From: Pseudopelobacter sp964542535
Lineage (GTDB): Bacteria; Desulfobacterota; Desulfuromonadia; Geobacterales; Pseudopelobacteraceae
Length of the DNA stretch: 64,000 nt
Assembly (NCBI GenBank): GCA_964542535.1
Contig: CAZIUE010000006.1
Span: 62,001 to 126,000 of the forward strand
Reading direction: 5' to 3'
Position numbers and translations under genes: made by a program. Each line of letters starts with the position of its first letter. Positions within the stretch are counted from its first letter, which is position 1. Under the pieces are notes generated by a model that saw only the letters and a list, made by a program, of their open reading frames with translations, made no database searches and was not told the origin of the DNA. Shown here piece by piece: positions 7,513 to 15,984 of the stretch.

Positions 7513-9258
7513 ATGAGCGACAACAGAAACTGCCCTGGGGGCACTGACGGAAACGCAAAGGTCGTGACGGGGCTGTTTCCCCGTTCCCGCAAGGTGTATG
7601 TGACGGGTTCGCGCCCCGACCTGCGGGTGCCGATGCGGGAGATCATCCTCTCCGACGCTCCCACGGGAAGCGGCGTGGCCGGGCATTCGTCGATCCAGGT
7701 CTATGACACCTCCGGTCCCCATGGCGATGCCTCCTTTCGCGGAGAGACGTGCGCCGGCCTTCCCCCCCTGCGGGAAAACTGGATCGCCGACCGCTTCGAT
7801 ACCGAGGCCCGTCCCGCCCCATCCCGGACCGGCGGCACCGGTTCCTTCCCGTCGGGACGTACGCCCCGACGCGCCCGTTCCGGAGCCAACGTGACGCAGA
7901 TGCACTATGCCCGTCAGGGGATAATCACCCCCGAGATGGAATTCGTCGCCATCCGGGAAAACCAGCGCCGCCAGGGAGGGGAAGAGCGGCAGCACCAGGA
8001 TAGTCGTTCGCGGCGGGACGCGTCCCGCCCCCAGCTGATCACTCCCGACTATGTTCGCTCCGAGGTTGCCCAGGGCCGGGCCATCATCCCGGTCAACATC
8101 AACCACCCGGAGGTGGAGCCGATGATCATCGGCCGCAACTTCCTGGTCAAGGTCAACGCCAACATCGGCAACTCCTCCCTTGCCTCATCGGTCATGGAGG
8201 AGGTGGAGAAGATGCTCTGGGCCATCCGCTGGGGAGCCGATACGGTGATGGACCTCTCCACCGGCGCCGACATCCACGAGACGCGGGAGTGGATCCTGCG
8301 CAACAGCCCGGTTCCCATCGGTACCGTGCCGCTCTACCAGGCGCTGGAGAAGGTGGGGGGCGTGGCCGAGGATCTGACCTGGGAACTGTACCGCGACACC
8401 CTGGTGGAACAAGCCGAGCAGGGGGTGGACTATTTCACCATCCATGCCGGGGTGAGGCTGGCCCATCTGGAGCTCGTCACAACGCGCCTGACCGGCATCG
8501 TCTCCCGGGGCGGCTCGATCATGGCCCGATGGTGCCGGGCGCACCGGAGCGAGAGCTTCCTCTACACCCGCTTCGAGGAGATCTGCGAGATCATGAAGGC
8601 CTACGACGTCAGCTTCTCCCTGGGGGACGGCATGCGCCCCGGATCGCTGCACGACGCCAACGACGAGGCCCAGTTCGCCGAACTGAGAACCCTGGGGGAG
8701 TTGACCACCCTGGCCTGGAAGCATGACGTGCAGACCATGATCGAGGGGCCGGGCCATGTGCCGCTGGACCTGATCCGGGAGAACATGGAACTCCAGCTGG
8801 AACAGTGCCATGAGGCCCCCTTCTACACCCTGGGACCGCTGGTGACCGATATCGCGCCCGGCTACGATCACATTACCTCGGCCATCGGCGGGGCCATGAT
8901 CGGCTGGCTGGGAACCTCCATGCTCTGCTACGTCACCCGGAAGGAACATCTGGGGCTGCCTGACAAGGACAACGTCCGGGAGGGGATCGTTACCTTCAAG
9001 ATAGCCGCCCATGCCGCCGACCTGGCCAAGGGGCACCCCGGCGCCCGGCTGCGGGACGATGCCCTTTCCCGGGCGCGCTTTGACTTCCGCTGGAAGGACC
9101 AGTTCAGCCTGGCCCTGGACCCGGAGAAGGCGCGACAGCTGCACGACCTGAGCCTTCCGGCCGAGGAGGACAAACACTCCCCCTACTGCACCATGTGCGG
9201 CCCGGATTTCTGCGCCATGAGGATCACCCGCAACCTGCGGGAGCAGGCGGAGGGGTAG
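7513..9258 (+). CDS. thiC: Phosphomethylpyrimidine synthase (thiamine biosynthesis)
   Basis: Radical SAM enzyme that rearranges aminoimidazole ribotide to HMP-phosphate, the pyrimidine half of thiamine. The protein is 581 aa. The N-terminal RSRKVYVTGSRPDLRVPMRE and the core WGADTVMDLSTGADIHETRE are typical. The atypical C-terminal cluster motif CTMCGPDFCAM (CX2CX4C) follows EEDKHSPY. The start has GGGAGGT 8 bases upstream. Residues about 115-175 are a proline/arginine-rich linker. I looked for a TPP riboswitch upstream and did not see one. TPP is the cofactor of AcoAB, which gives its position in this locus a plausible meaning. Confidence 0.95.
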   Translation: MSDNRNCPGGTDGNAKVVTGLFPRSRKVYVTGSRPDLRVPMREIILSDAPTGSGVAGHSSIQVYDTSGPHGDASFRGETCAGLPPLRENWIADRFDTEARPAPSRTGGTGSFPSGRTPRRARSGANVTQMHYARQGIITPEMEFVAIRENQRRQGGEERQHQDSRSRRDASRPQLITPDYVRSEVAQGRAIIPVNINHPEVEPMIIGRNFLVKVNANIGNSSLASSVMEEVEKMLWAIRWGADTVMDLSTGADIHETREWILRNSPVPIGTVPLYQALEKVGGVAEDLTWELYRDTLVEQAEQGVDYFTIHAGVRLAHLELVTTRLTGIVSRGGSIMARWCRAHRSESFLYTRFEEICEIMKAYDVSFSLGDGMRPGSLHDANDEAQFAELRTLGELTTLAWKHDVQTMIEGPGHVPLDLIRENMELQLEQCHEAPFYTLGPLVTDIAPGYDHITSAIGGAMIGWLGTSMLCYVTRKEHLGLPDKDNVREGIVTFKIAAHAADLAKGHPGARLRDDALSRARFDFRWKDQFSLALDPEKARQLHDLSLPAEEDKHSPYCTMCGPDFCAMRITRNLREQAEG

Positions 9259-9273
9259 GGAAGGTGCGGTGCC

Positions 9274-10236
9274 ATGTGTGACAGCCTCATCCATAAGGAT
9301 CTGCGGATCAACTCCTACGGCTCCTGGCTGCGCCGCCGCTTCGGCTGCCGGGTCAGCAAGGTCACCGTGGACGGCGGCTTCACCTGCCCGAACCGCGACG
9401 GCACCAGGGGGAGGGGAGGGTGCATCTTCTGCGACAACGCCGCCTTCTCCCCCGACGGTGCGCGGGCCGAAGTCCCCCTGGAACGGCAGATCTCCCAGGG
9501 GATGGCCTATCACCGGCACAGGCTGGGGAGCGAGAAGTTTCTCGTCTACTTCCAGAAATTCACCAACACCTATGCTCCGGTGGAGAAACTGCGGGACCTG
9601 TACAGCCGTGCCCTGGGGATGCCGGACGTGCTGGGGATCTCCGTCGGTACCCGGCCGGACGCGCTGGGGAGTGACGCCCTGGACCTTTTGGCCGAGATCG
9701 CCCGCAGCCGTTACGTTTGCGTGGAGTTGGGACTCCAGTCCATGGACGCCGCCATCCTCAGGTGGATGAACCGGGGGCATACCCTGGCCGAGTATCTGCG
9801 GGCGGTGGAACGGGTGGCCCGGCGCGGGATCCATGTCTGTACCCACCTGATCTACGGTTTCCCCGGCGAGACGCGCGCCTCGTTCGTGAAGACGGCCGGC
9901 CTTCTGGCCGGTCTCCCCGTGACGTCGGTGAAGATCCACCAGCTCCACGCCGTCCTGGGAACCAGGCTGGCGGAGTTGTGCCGGGGAGGGAGGCTGGAGC
10001 TGCTCTCCCTCGAGGAGTACGTGGCCGGAGTGTGCGATTTTCTTGAACAGCTGCCGTCCCAGGTGTCCATACAGCGGCTGTACGGTTCCGCCCCGCTGGA
10101 GATGCTGGTGGCCCCCGGATGGGGGCTCAAGAACAACCGAATGTGGTACGCCGTGGTGAACGAGCTGAAGAAACGCGGGACATGGCAGGGATGCCGCTTG
10201 GCTGGTGAGCGGCTGCTGGCCGCATCCGGAGCATAG
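9274..10236 (+). CDS. YtqA/YhcC-type radical SAM protein (TIGR01212 family)
   Basis: A 320-aa radical SAM protein starting MCDSLIHKDLRINSYGSWLR. The family motif has a long spacer between the first cysteine and the CXXC pair: CPNRDGTRGRGGCIFCDN. Further family blocks are KFTNTYAPVEKLRDLY, GISVGTRPDAL, and ELGLQSMDAAILRWMNRGHT. The exact reaction is not settled in my knowledge; members are thought to act on tRNA or related substrates. It starts 15 bp after thiC and could be cotranscribed. Placement next to thiC and the lipoate genes is suggestive only. Confidence 0.85.
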   Translation: MCDSLIHKDLRINSYGSWLRRRFGCRVSKVTVDGGFTCPNRDGTRGRGGCIFCDNAAFSPDGARAEVPLERQISQGMAYHRHRLGSEKFLVYFQKFTNTYAPVEKLRDLYSRALGMPDVLGISVGTRPDALGSDALDLLAEIARSRYVCVELGLQSMDAAILRWMNRGHTLAEYLRAVERVARRGIHVCTHLIYGFPGETRASFVKTAGLLAGLPVTSVKIHQLHAVLGTRLAELCRGGRLELLSLEEYVAGVCDFLEQLPSQVSIQRLYGSAPLEMLVAPGWGLKNNRMWYAVVNELKKRGTWQGCRLAGERLLAASGA

Positions 10237-10291
10237 AGATGGCGCCCGGCGCGGCAGCGGAAACAGGGAGTTCGGGGAAAGGGGAACGGCT

Positions 10292-10654
10292 ATGGCGCTC
10301 AAGCGCTTCGTGATTGAACTGGGGTACGGAACCGACCTCCATGGGGGGGACATGACCAAGGCTTCCCGACGGGCGGTGCGGGATGCCGTGTCGCGCAGTT
10401 GTCTCTGCGGTCTGTTCGACATCCTGGGGATGGATGACCCGGACAAAATGCACGTGGCGGTCAGGATCGGCTGCACGAAGCCGGAGCAAGTGGACCGGGA
10501 TGCGGTGCTGGCGGAGATCCCTTTCGGCGCCAGGGAACTGGAGGTCGTCACCGGGGGGCTTTCGGTGCGGGGAGTGGAGCTGCCGGCCCTGGGGGAGGGG
10601 GACCGGATCACCGTGGCTGTGGCCGCACTCACCGTATCGGTGGAGTGCGCCTGA
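10292..10654 (+). CDS. Lin0512 family protein
   Basis: A 120-aa protein starting MALKRFVIELGYGTDLHGGD, with the conserved tract TKASRRAVRDAVSRSCLCGL and a C-terminal beta-rich half (ITVAVAALTVSVECA). This matches the small Lin0512 family, which has no established function. The start is preceded by AAAGGGG. It ends 3 bp before the next gene, so the two are likely translationally linked. There is no signal peptide or membrane helix. Confidence 0.75.
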   Translation: MALKRFVIELGYGTDLHGGDMTKASRRAVRDAVSRSCLCGLFDILGMDDPDKMHVAVRIGCTKPEQVDRDAVLAEIPFGARELEVVTGGLSVRGVELPALGEGDRITVAVAALTVSVECA

Positions 10655-10657
10655 CCC

Positions 10658-11455
10658 ATGGAACTGCATTACCAGGAACAGGGCTCCGGTCCGGCGCTGA
10701 TTATCCTCCACGGCCTTTTGGGGTCGGGGGACAACTGGCGCTCCACGGCCCGGTGGCTGGGTGATCGTTTCCGGGTGTTCACCCCCGACCTGCGCAACCA
10801 CGGCCGTTCGCCCCACGGGGAGCGAATGGACTTTCCGGCCTTGGCGGCCGATCTGCGGGAGTTCATGGAGCGGCATTCCCTGGAACGTACGCTCCTCATG
10901 GGGCATTCCCTGGGGGGGAAGCTGGCCATGTGGTTCTCCCTTGCCTGGCCCCAGATGGTGGAGAAGCTGGTGGTGGTGGATATCGCCCCCCGTCCCTATG
11001 GCGATCGGCACGGAGCCATACTCCAGGCGCTTCTTGATCTGGAGCCGGCTAGGTACCGGGAACGGGGGGAGATCGAACTGGGTCTGCGCTCGGCCATCCC
11101 CGACGAGTCCCTGCGGCTGTTCCTGCTGAAGAGCCTGGTGCGCATCCCGGACGGTGGGTACCGGTGGGGAATGGGGCTGGAGAACATCGCCCGCGCCTAC
11201 CGGTACATCAGCGACTGGCCCCCTACCTGGCGCCGGAGTCAGCTGCCTGCCCTGTTCGTGAGGGGGCAGCACTCCGACTACCTGCTGGAGCGGGACGAGC
11301 CGCTGCTCAGGCACTACTTCCCCTCTTCCCGGATGATGACGATCCTCGGAGCCGGCCACTGGCCCCATGTGGAGGCGCCGGAGCCGTTCCGCGAGGCCCT
11401 GCGGGATTTCCTGGAAGACCGCGACAGATGGATGCACTCCGAAACCGGCAGGTGA
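10658..11455 (+). CDS. Alpha/beta hydrolase (YbfF-like esterase)
   Basis: A 265-aa alpha/beta-hydrolase. The oxyanion segment is LHGLLGSGDNW, the nucleophile elbow is GHSLGG, and the catalytic histidine is in GHWPHVEAPEPF. Strand 4 reads DLRNHGRSPH, as in the YbfF subfamily. Substrate unknown; thioesters or small esters are possible. It begins 3 bp after the Lin0512 gene and precedes acoX by 55 bp. It could hydrolyse an acyl product of acetoin metabolism, but nothing in the sequence proves that. Confidence 0.85.
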   Translation: MELHYQEQGSGPALIILHGLLGSGDNWRSTARWLGDRFRVFTPDLRNHGRSPHGERMDFPALAADLREFMERHSLERTLLMGHSLGGKLAMWFSLAWPQMVEKLVVVDIAPRPYGDRHGAILQALLDLEPARYRERGEIELGLRSAIPDESLRLFLLKSLVRIPDGGYRWGMGLENIARAYRYISDWPPTWRRSQLPALFVRGQHSDYLLERDEPLLRHYFPSSRMMTILGAGHWPHVEAPEPFREALRDFLEDRDRWMHSETGR

Positions 11456-11510
11456 CAGCCGCAGGGCCCGGTACCGAGGAGCACCATGAAACGAAAAGGA
11501 GGGATTCCCC

Positions 11511-12575
11511 ATGGGTGGAAAAATTTCAACACATGGTGACGGTCCGGTCGTCGGCATTCTGGCCAACCCGGCGTCGGGACGCGACGTGAGGCGTCTGGTG
11601 GCGCGGGCCTCGGTTTTTCCGGCCGTGGAGAAGAGCAACATGGTTCTGCGCATGCTCGCCGCCATGGGTAGCCTGGGGGTGGGCCAGGTGGTGATGATGC
11701 CCGATACCGGCGGCATCGCCGCCCGGGTTATTCACGAACAGGAGAGCGCCATCGCCCGTGCGGGCGGAAAATGGCCGCGGGTCCGTTTCCTGGAGATGCC
11801 GATCGAGTACGCTGAGATCGATTCCATCCGCGCCGTGGACCGGATGGTCGCTCAGGGGGTATCCCTGATCATCGTCATGGGGGGGGACGGGACCCACCGG
11901 GTCGTGTCCAAGGCCTGCGGGACCACCCCGCTGATCGCACTCTCCACCGGGACCAATAACAGCTTTCCGGAGATCCGCGAGGCAACGGTGGCAGGTCTCG
12001 CCGCCGGCCTGGTGGCAACCGGCAGGGTGCGGGTGGAGGAAGTGAGTTCCCAGAACAAGTTGTTGCGTCTCCAATTGGGGGGGCAGGGGGAGGAGATCGC
12101 GCTGGTGGACCTGTGCGTGTCCACGGAGTGCTGGGTCGGCACCAGGGCGCTCTGGCAGCCCGCCTGCCTGCGGGAGCTGTTCGTTACCTTCGCCTCCCCT
12201 TCGGCCATCGGTCTCTCATCCATCGTCGGCTATCTGCGGCCGGTGGAGCGCTGGGACCCCTTTGGCGTGCGGATGCTCCTGGCGCCTCCGGGGGAGGGGC
12301 GCTTCACGGTTTCGGTCCCCATTGCCCCCGGACTTATGGAGCAAGTGGGGGTGGTGGAGATCGACGAACTTCACCCGCGGCAGGTCTGCGCCATCACCAC
12401 CGGCAGGGGGACCATCGCCTTTGACGGTGAGCGGAGCATCGCCTTCAATGAACAGGAGCGGCCCCTGGTCCGCCTGGAGATGGAAGGGCCCATAACCATC
12501 GACATCGACCGGGTCATGGGGCTGGCCGCCGACAGGCATCTCTTTCTTCAGAGGACAGTGAACAGTGAGGAGTGA
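11511..12575 (+). CDS. acoX: Acetoin catabolism protein X (NAD-kinase-like)
   Basis: A 354-aa member of the ATP-NAD kinase-like family. It has the AcoX-type N-terminus VVGILANPASGRDVRRLVAR followed by ASVFPAVEKSNMVLRML, and the kinase core GGDGTHR with an LSTGTNN loop. AcoX genes accompany acoABC in other acetoin degraders, but the biochemical role is not established. AAGGAGG precedes ATG 11511. The stop codon lies inside a tandem array of GTGAGGA, so the last residues SEE are encoded by repeat sequence. It is convergent with acoR. Confidence 0.85.
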   Translation: MGGKISTHGDGPVVGILANPASGRDVRRLVARASVFPAVEKSNMVLRMLAAMGSLGVGQVVMMPDTGGIAARVIHEQESAIARAGGKWPRVRFLEMPIEYAEIDSIRAVDRMVAQGVSLIIVMGGDGTHRVVSKACGTTPLIALSTGTNNSFPEIREATVAGLAAGLVATGRVRVEEVSSQNKLLRLQLGGQGEEIALVDLCVSTECWVGTRALWQPACLRELFVTFASPSAIGLSSIVGYLRPVERWDPFGVRMLLAPPGEGRFTVSVPIAPGLMEQVGVVEIDELHPRQVCAITTGRGTIAFDGERSIAFNEQERPLVRLEMEGPITIDIDRVMGLAADRHLFLQRTVNSEE

Positions 12576-12620
12576 GGAGTGAGGAGTGAGGAGTGAGGAG
12601 TGAGGAGTGAGGAGTGAGGA
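12565..12620 (+). repeat. Tandem heptanucleotide repeat, 8 copies of GTGAGGA
   Basis: Eight perfect 7-bp units run from 12565 to 12620, directly preceded by the related GTGAACA. The acoX stop codon is within unit 2. Similar GTGAACA/GTGAATA units flank the insertion sequence near 25.5 and 26.6 kb. Such arrays can change copy number by slippage. Because the first in-frame TGA appears at once, copy number should not alter the AcoX product. Confidence 0.95.
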
Positions 12621-12845
12621 GACGGTCTGCGTCTCCCTGATCCGTGGCGCCGGAGAGCTGCGCGCCTGACAGAGCCGGGGTCACAAAGCCGCGCCGCTAT
12701 CGATGCAACCGTCAGCCCGGGTGAGTCTTCGCCGAACCGTCCCCATACCGCGGAGACGCCCGGGCCAGAGGCCTTTCAGGCGCACATTCGGCGTCCCGTG
12801 CCTCGTTTTGAGACGGGTGGTGATCGGCGAATCAGGCGGGAGGAT

Positions 12846-14858
12846 TTACAGTTCGTTGGGCGGAATCAGCTGGAACTTGCTCATCTTGCGGTAGAGCGTG
12901 GAGCGGCTGATGCACAGCTCCCGCGAGGCGTCGGTGATGTTCCACTTGTTCTTGCGCAGCGTTCGGTACAGCCGTTCCCGTTCCTGGGTCTCCTGGGGGG
13001 TCAGGTTGAGCTGGGGCGGGGGGGCCTGGGCCTGTTCCACCGCCTCGGCCGGGCATTCCGCCAGGGGAAGCGGTACCGGAACGAGCAGTCCCGGCGTCGC
13101 GGGCCTGAACAGGTCCGGCGGGAGGTCCTTGGGCTGGATGATTCCCCCTTCGCTGATGGCGATGGAGAACCGCAGGGCGTTGCGCAACTGTCTGATGTTG
13201 CCGGGCCAGTCGTAGGCCGCCAGGAGCTCCAGGGCTTCGGGAGCGAGGCGGATCGGGGAGCCGGTCTCGGCTTCGGCCGCCAGGGCGTTCTCGATCAGCA
13301 GCGCCTTGTCGGCGCGCTCCCTGAGCGGCGGCAGCTTGATGGTGATGCCGTTCAGCCTGTAGTACAGGTCCTCCCGGAACTGCTTTTCCCGCACCAGCTC
13401 TTCCAGGTTCCTCAGGGTGGCGCAGATGATGTTCAGCTCCACCTTGATCACCGACTCGCTCCCCAGGGGCTGCACCTCCCGTTCGGCCAGTACCCGCAGC
13501 AGGCGGGTCTGGAGGTTGAAGGGCATGTCGCCTATCTCGTCCAGGAACAGAGTGCCGCCGTTGGATTGCAGGATCTTTCCCTTCATCCCCTTGCTGTTGG
13601 CGCCGGTAAAGGCGCCCTGCTTGTAGCCGAACAGTTCGCTCTCGATCAGCGATTCCGGGATGGAGGCGCAGTTCAGCGCCACGAACGGCTTGGAAGCCCG
13701 TTCGCTGGCCTCGTGGATGGCGCGGGCGAAGACCTCCTTGCCGGTTCCGGTCTCACCGATCAGCAGGATGGAGATGTTCTTGTCCATCAGCCGCTTGGCG
13801 CAGTTGACGTTGTAGGACATGCGCGGGTCGGTGCCGGCCAGGTACTCCAGGGTGAAGTGGGCCGATGGCTTGCTTCTGGTCTCCCTGCGGGGTGATGTCG
13901 ATACCGGCTTCAGCTCGGGAGCGCGGAAAGTGGCGAAGTACTGGTTGCCGTTGTCTTGGAAGCGGATTGGGAGGATGGTGGTCGTCTTGTGGGTGGCATG
14001 CTCCACCAGTTCCTCCAGCCTGAGGTCGAACACCGCGCTGATGTGGCGGCCGATGGGGCTGGGGATCTGGGGGCCGTGCAGCTGCGTCAGCGCGCTCTGG
14101 TTGGCGGCAATCACGTACCCCTCGTTGTTCACTGCCAGGAAACTCTCCGCCATCACCTCCACGAACGCCTTCATGCAGTTGAAACGCACGATCCAGCAGT
14201 CCTTGTAGAGGCGCATGAAATAGGCGTTTTCGATCATGCGCGCGGAGTAGCTGAGCATCTGCAGGGCCAGCAGTTGCGAGTCGCGGGACTGGGGAGGGTT
14301 GAGCTGGGAGATGTCCAGGACTCCCAGCAGGGTGCCGTCGGGGAAGAAAAGCGGCGTCGTGGAACAGCTCAGGCCGATGTGGCGGGCGCGGAAATGCTCG
14401 TCGCGGTGGATGGTGATGGGGCGTTTCTCCGCGATACAGGTTCCCACCCCGCAGGTCCCCTCCACCGATTCCGCCCAGAGCGACCCCAGGTAGAGCCCCG
14501 CCTCCCGGTGCTCCCGCTCCTTGTGCGGGTTGCCCAGGTAATCGATGGTCACGCCGTTGGCGTCCCCCAGCAGGATCACGTAATCGGCCGGGGCGACCTT
14601 CTCGTAGAGGTTCTGCATGCCGGACTTGGCGATGAACAGGAACTCCTCCAGCGGTTCCTGGTACTCCCTGAGGGCACTGCCGGTGATGATGCGGGCCTGG
14701 TTTTTCGAGGAAGGGTCGATGCTGTAGGTGTTGTAACAGCGCTTCCAGGAGTTGTGGATGATCGGGGTGGCGGCATTATCGCTGACCGTGGGGAGGGTGT
14801 TGGAACTGACGGAACGGATGACTTCGCTGACATGCTCTTTGGTGTGGGAAAAGGACAC
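12846..14858 (-). CDS. acoR: Sigma-54-dependent acetoin regulator
   Basis: A 670-aa enhancer-binding activator. The N-terminal sensory part (about 1-330) is GAF-like, with GTCIAEKRPITIHRDEHFRA, and presumably senses acetoin. The AAA+ domain has Walker A GETGTGKE, the sigma-54 contact loop GAFTGA in ESELFGYKQGAFTGANSKG, and Walker B GGTLFLDEIGDM. The C-terminus is a Fis-type helix-turn-helix (NITDASRELCISRSTLYRKM). The start is GTG 14858 with TAGGAGT upstream. It is the last gene of the minus-strand butanediol cluster and faces acoX. It probably activates both the aco operon and that cluster through sigma-54 promoters (inference). Confidence 0.92.
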   Translation of the reverse strand: MSFSHTKEHVSEVIRSVSSNTLPTVSDNAATPIIHNSWKRCYNTYSIDPSSKNQARIITGSALREYQEPLEEFLFIAKSGMQNLYEKVAPADYVILLGDANGVTIDYLGNPHKEREHREAGLYLGSLWAESVEGTCGVGTCIAEKRPITIHRDEHFRARHIGLSCSTTPLFFPDGTLLGVLDISQLNPPQSRDSQLLALQMLSYSARMIENAYFMRLYKDCWIVRFNCMKAFVEVMAESFLAVNNEGYVIAANQSALTQLHGPQIPSPIGRHISAVFDLRLEELVEHATHKTTTILPIRFQDNGNQYFATFRAPELKPVSTSPRRETRSKPSAHFTLEYLAGTDPRMSYNVNCAKRLMDKNISILLIGETGTGKEVFARAIHEASERASKPFVALNCASIPESLIESELFGYKQGAFTGANSKGMKGKILQSNGGTLFLDEIGDMPFNLQTRLLRVLAEREVQPLGSESVIKVELNIICATLRNLEELVREKQFREDLYYRLNGITIKLPPLRERADKALLIENALAAEAETGSPIRLAPEALELLAAYDWPGNIRQLRNALRFSIAISEGGIIQPKDLPPDLFRPATPGLLVPVPLPLAECPAEAVEQAQAPPPQLNLTPQETQERERLYRTLRKNKWNITDASRELCISRSTLYRKMSKFQLIPPNEL

Positions 14859-15133
14859 GTTCCACTCCTAACGTTTCGACCGGAGTCGGGGCATTGGCGC
14901 AGGCGGCACACAGTTCGTTGTCCCTGGTGCGGGCGGTTGGTACGGGTATAAGGCCTGTTGAAAATTGACGAGCAAATTTAACATGTTTCCGCAGACATGA
15001 ACAGCATTCATTTTGAAAAAGCCGCCCGGGGACTTCGCCGGTACGGACGGGAAACGGCGTGCCCCCGCACGCCACGTCCCCCCGGAGAACTGCTGCCGCA
15101 GCTCTCCGGGGGGACGGGATATCCGGCCCGGAA
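14859..15133. other. Non-coding interval upstream of acoR
   Basis: 275 bp with no supported gene. It should hold the acoR promoter, but I could not identify a convincing -35/-10 pair. An imperfect GC-rich inverted repeat (CCCCGG/CCGGGG type) occurs near 15070-15120. Confidence 0.5.
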
Positions 15134-15433
15134 TTACCGGATCCTGTCGTAAAAGGTGATAGCAAGCGGCGCCGCGAAAAGCTCGTCATACCTGTCCAGA
15201 AGGTTCTTCATGTGGGGAGTGGCCAGGTGTTCGTCCAGAGCTTGCCTGCTGGTCCAGGTCTCGTAAAACATGAACGATCCCGGGTCGCTTGCGTCCTGAT
15301 GAAAGGTGTAGCCGATGCAGCCTGACTCGGCGCGGGTCGGCTCGATCAGGGAGAACAATAGTTCCCGTGCCTCCCCGATCTTCTCCGGTCGGGCTTTCAT
15401 GGTTGCCACTATGGTTACGCTGTCTGCTGACAT
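15134..15433 (-). CDS. Antibiotic biosynthesis monooxygenase-fold protein (YgiN-like)
   Basis: A 99-aa protein starting MSADSVTIVATMKARPEKIG. It contains the dimeric alpha/beta-barrel (ABM) pattern: a strand, EKIGEARELLFSLIEPTRAE, SGCIGYTFHQD, then FYETWTSRQALDEHLATPHM. Family members act on quinones or other aromatic or carbonyl compounds, often without cofactor. The GAG-rich stretch just upstream (AGGAGA) serves as the ribosome binding site. It follows a palindromic element at 15485-15619. The substrate here is unknown; the neighbouring butanediol dehydrogenase hints at a small ketone or diketone (inference). Confidence 0.8.
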   Translation of the reverse strand: MSADSVTIVATMKARPEKIGEARELLFSLIEPTRAESGCIGYTFHQDASDPGSFMFYETWTSRQALDEHLATPHMKNLLDRYDELFAAPLAITFYDRIR

Positions 15434-15484
15434 GGGTTCTCCTGAGTGCGGTGCGGGTACACTCCCCTGTGGTGACGGGGAGGC

Positions 15485-15619
15485 CTAGTGGACCGTTTCG
15501 TAAATATGTGTACAATTCTCCGTTCGGCCTGAGCTTGTCGAAGGCCTGTGTTTACAGGGTGATAACGGTTCGACAAGCTCACCGTGAACGGTCATGGTTT
15601 TATCGAAACGGTCTACTAG
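15485..15619. mobile_element. MITE-like palindromic element (135 bp)
   Basis: The ends are inverted repeats: CTAGTGGACCGTTTCGTAAA on the left and, read inward from the right, CTAGTAGACCGTTTCGATAA. An inner inverted pair (GTTCGGCCTGAGCTTGTCGA versus GTTCACGGTGAGCTTGTCGA read from the other side) lies within. It has no coding capacity. The stop codon of the DUF6506 gene (15616-15618) lies in the right terminus, consistent with insertion at the gene's end. I could not define a target-site duplication. Confidence 0.7.
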
Positions 15620-15918
15620 AACAGGTCGTCGCCGCTCTTGAATTCCAGGCCGGGATGGGTGTCGAAACGGACCACCCCCACCGCTGCCTTGCCGCTGACG
15701 GCGCGCTTGACCGCGGCGGTCCCTTCGATGCCGAAGCCGCCGCACAGTTCGATGGCCACATAACCGCTCTGCACCAGTTCCCGGGCAACCTGGGCGGCTG
15801 CCTGGTAGTCACTGACGCCGATGGTTGCCAGGGTGACCTGGGGGGTCTCGATCTCGGTGCGGTGACGCGCGGGATCGGCTTCCGGTGCGACGAATATGAA
15901 TGCTGCCTTCAGTGCCAT
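15616..15918 (-). CDS. DUF6506 family protein
   Basis: A 100-aa protein starting MALKAAFIFVAPEADPARHR. The conserved centre is VTLATIGVSDYQAAAQVARE, then VAIELCGGFG and VGVVRFDTHPG, with a single cysteine in ELCGGFG. It matches my memory of the DUF6506 family, whose function is unknown. ATG 15918 follows AAAAAGGAGAG; a longer frame from 15966 has no such site. It lies between a VOC protein and an ABM-fold protein, both small cytoplasmic folds that bind carbonyl or enolate compounds. Confidence 0.7.
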   Translation of the reverse strand: MALKAAFIFVAPEADPARHRTEIETPQVTLATIGVSDYQAAAQVARELVQSGYVAIELCGGFGIEGTAAVKRAVSGKAAVGVVRFDTHPGLEFKSGDDLF

Positions 15919-15984
15919 ACAATCTCTCCTTTTTCGAGTGGGGCGCGGGGAGCGACGCATTGCCATGCGTCTCTACCCAGATTG

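Noticed and set aside
8185..10659. Very long minus-strand open frame opposite thiC and the radical SAM gene
   Set aside because: It is the mirror of two well-identified genes in GC-rich DNA. The translation is low-complexity, with no domain.
12565..12620. CRISPR array
   Set aside because: Seven-base units without spacers are a simple tandem repeat. No cas genes are present.
12670..12740. Resemblance to a GEMM (cyclic dinucleotide) riboswitch: GGGGTCACAAAGCC and GTCAGCCCGGGT
   Set aside because: The essential GGCAAACC part of the first helix is missing. The orientation (+) leads to no gene because acoR is convergent. An Rfam RF01051 scan would settle it.
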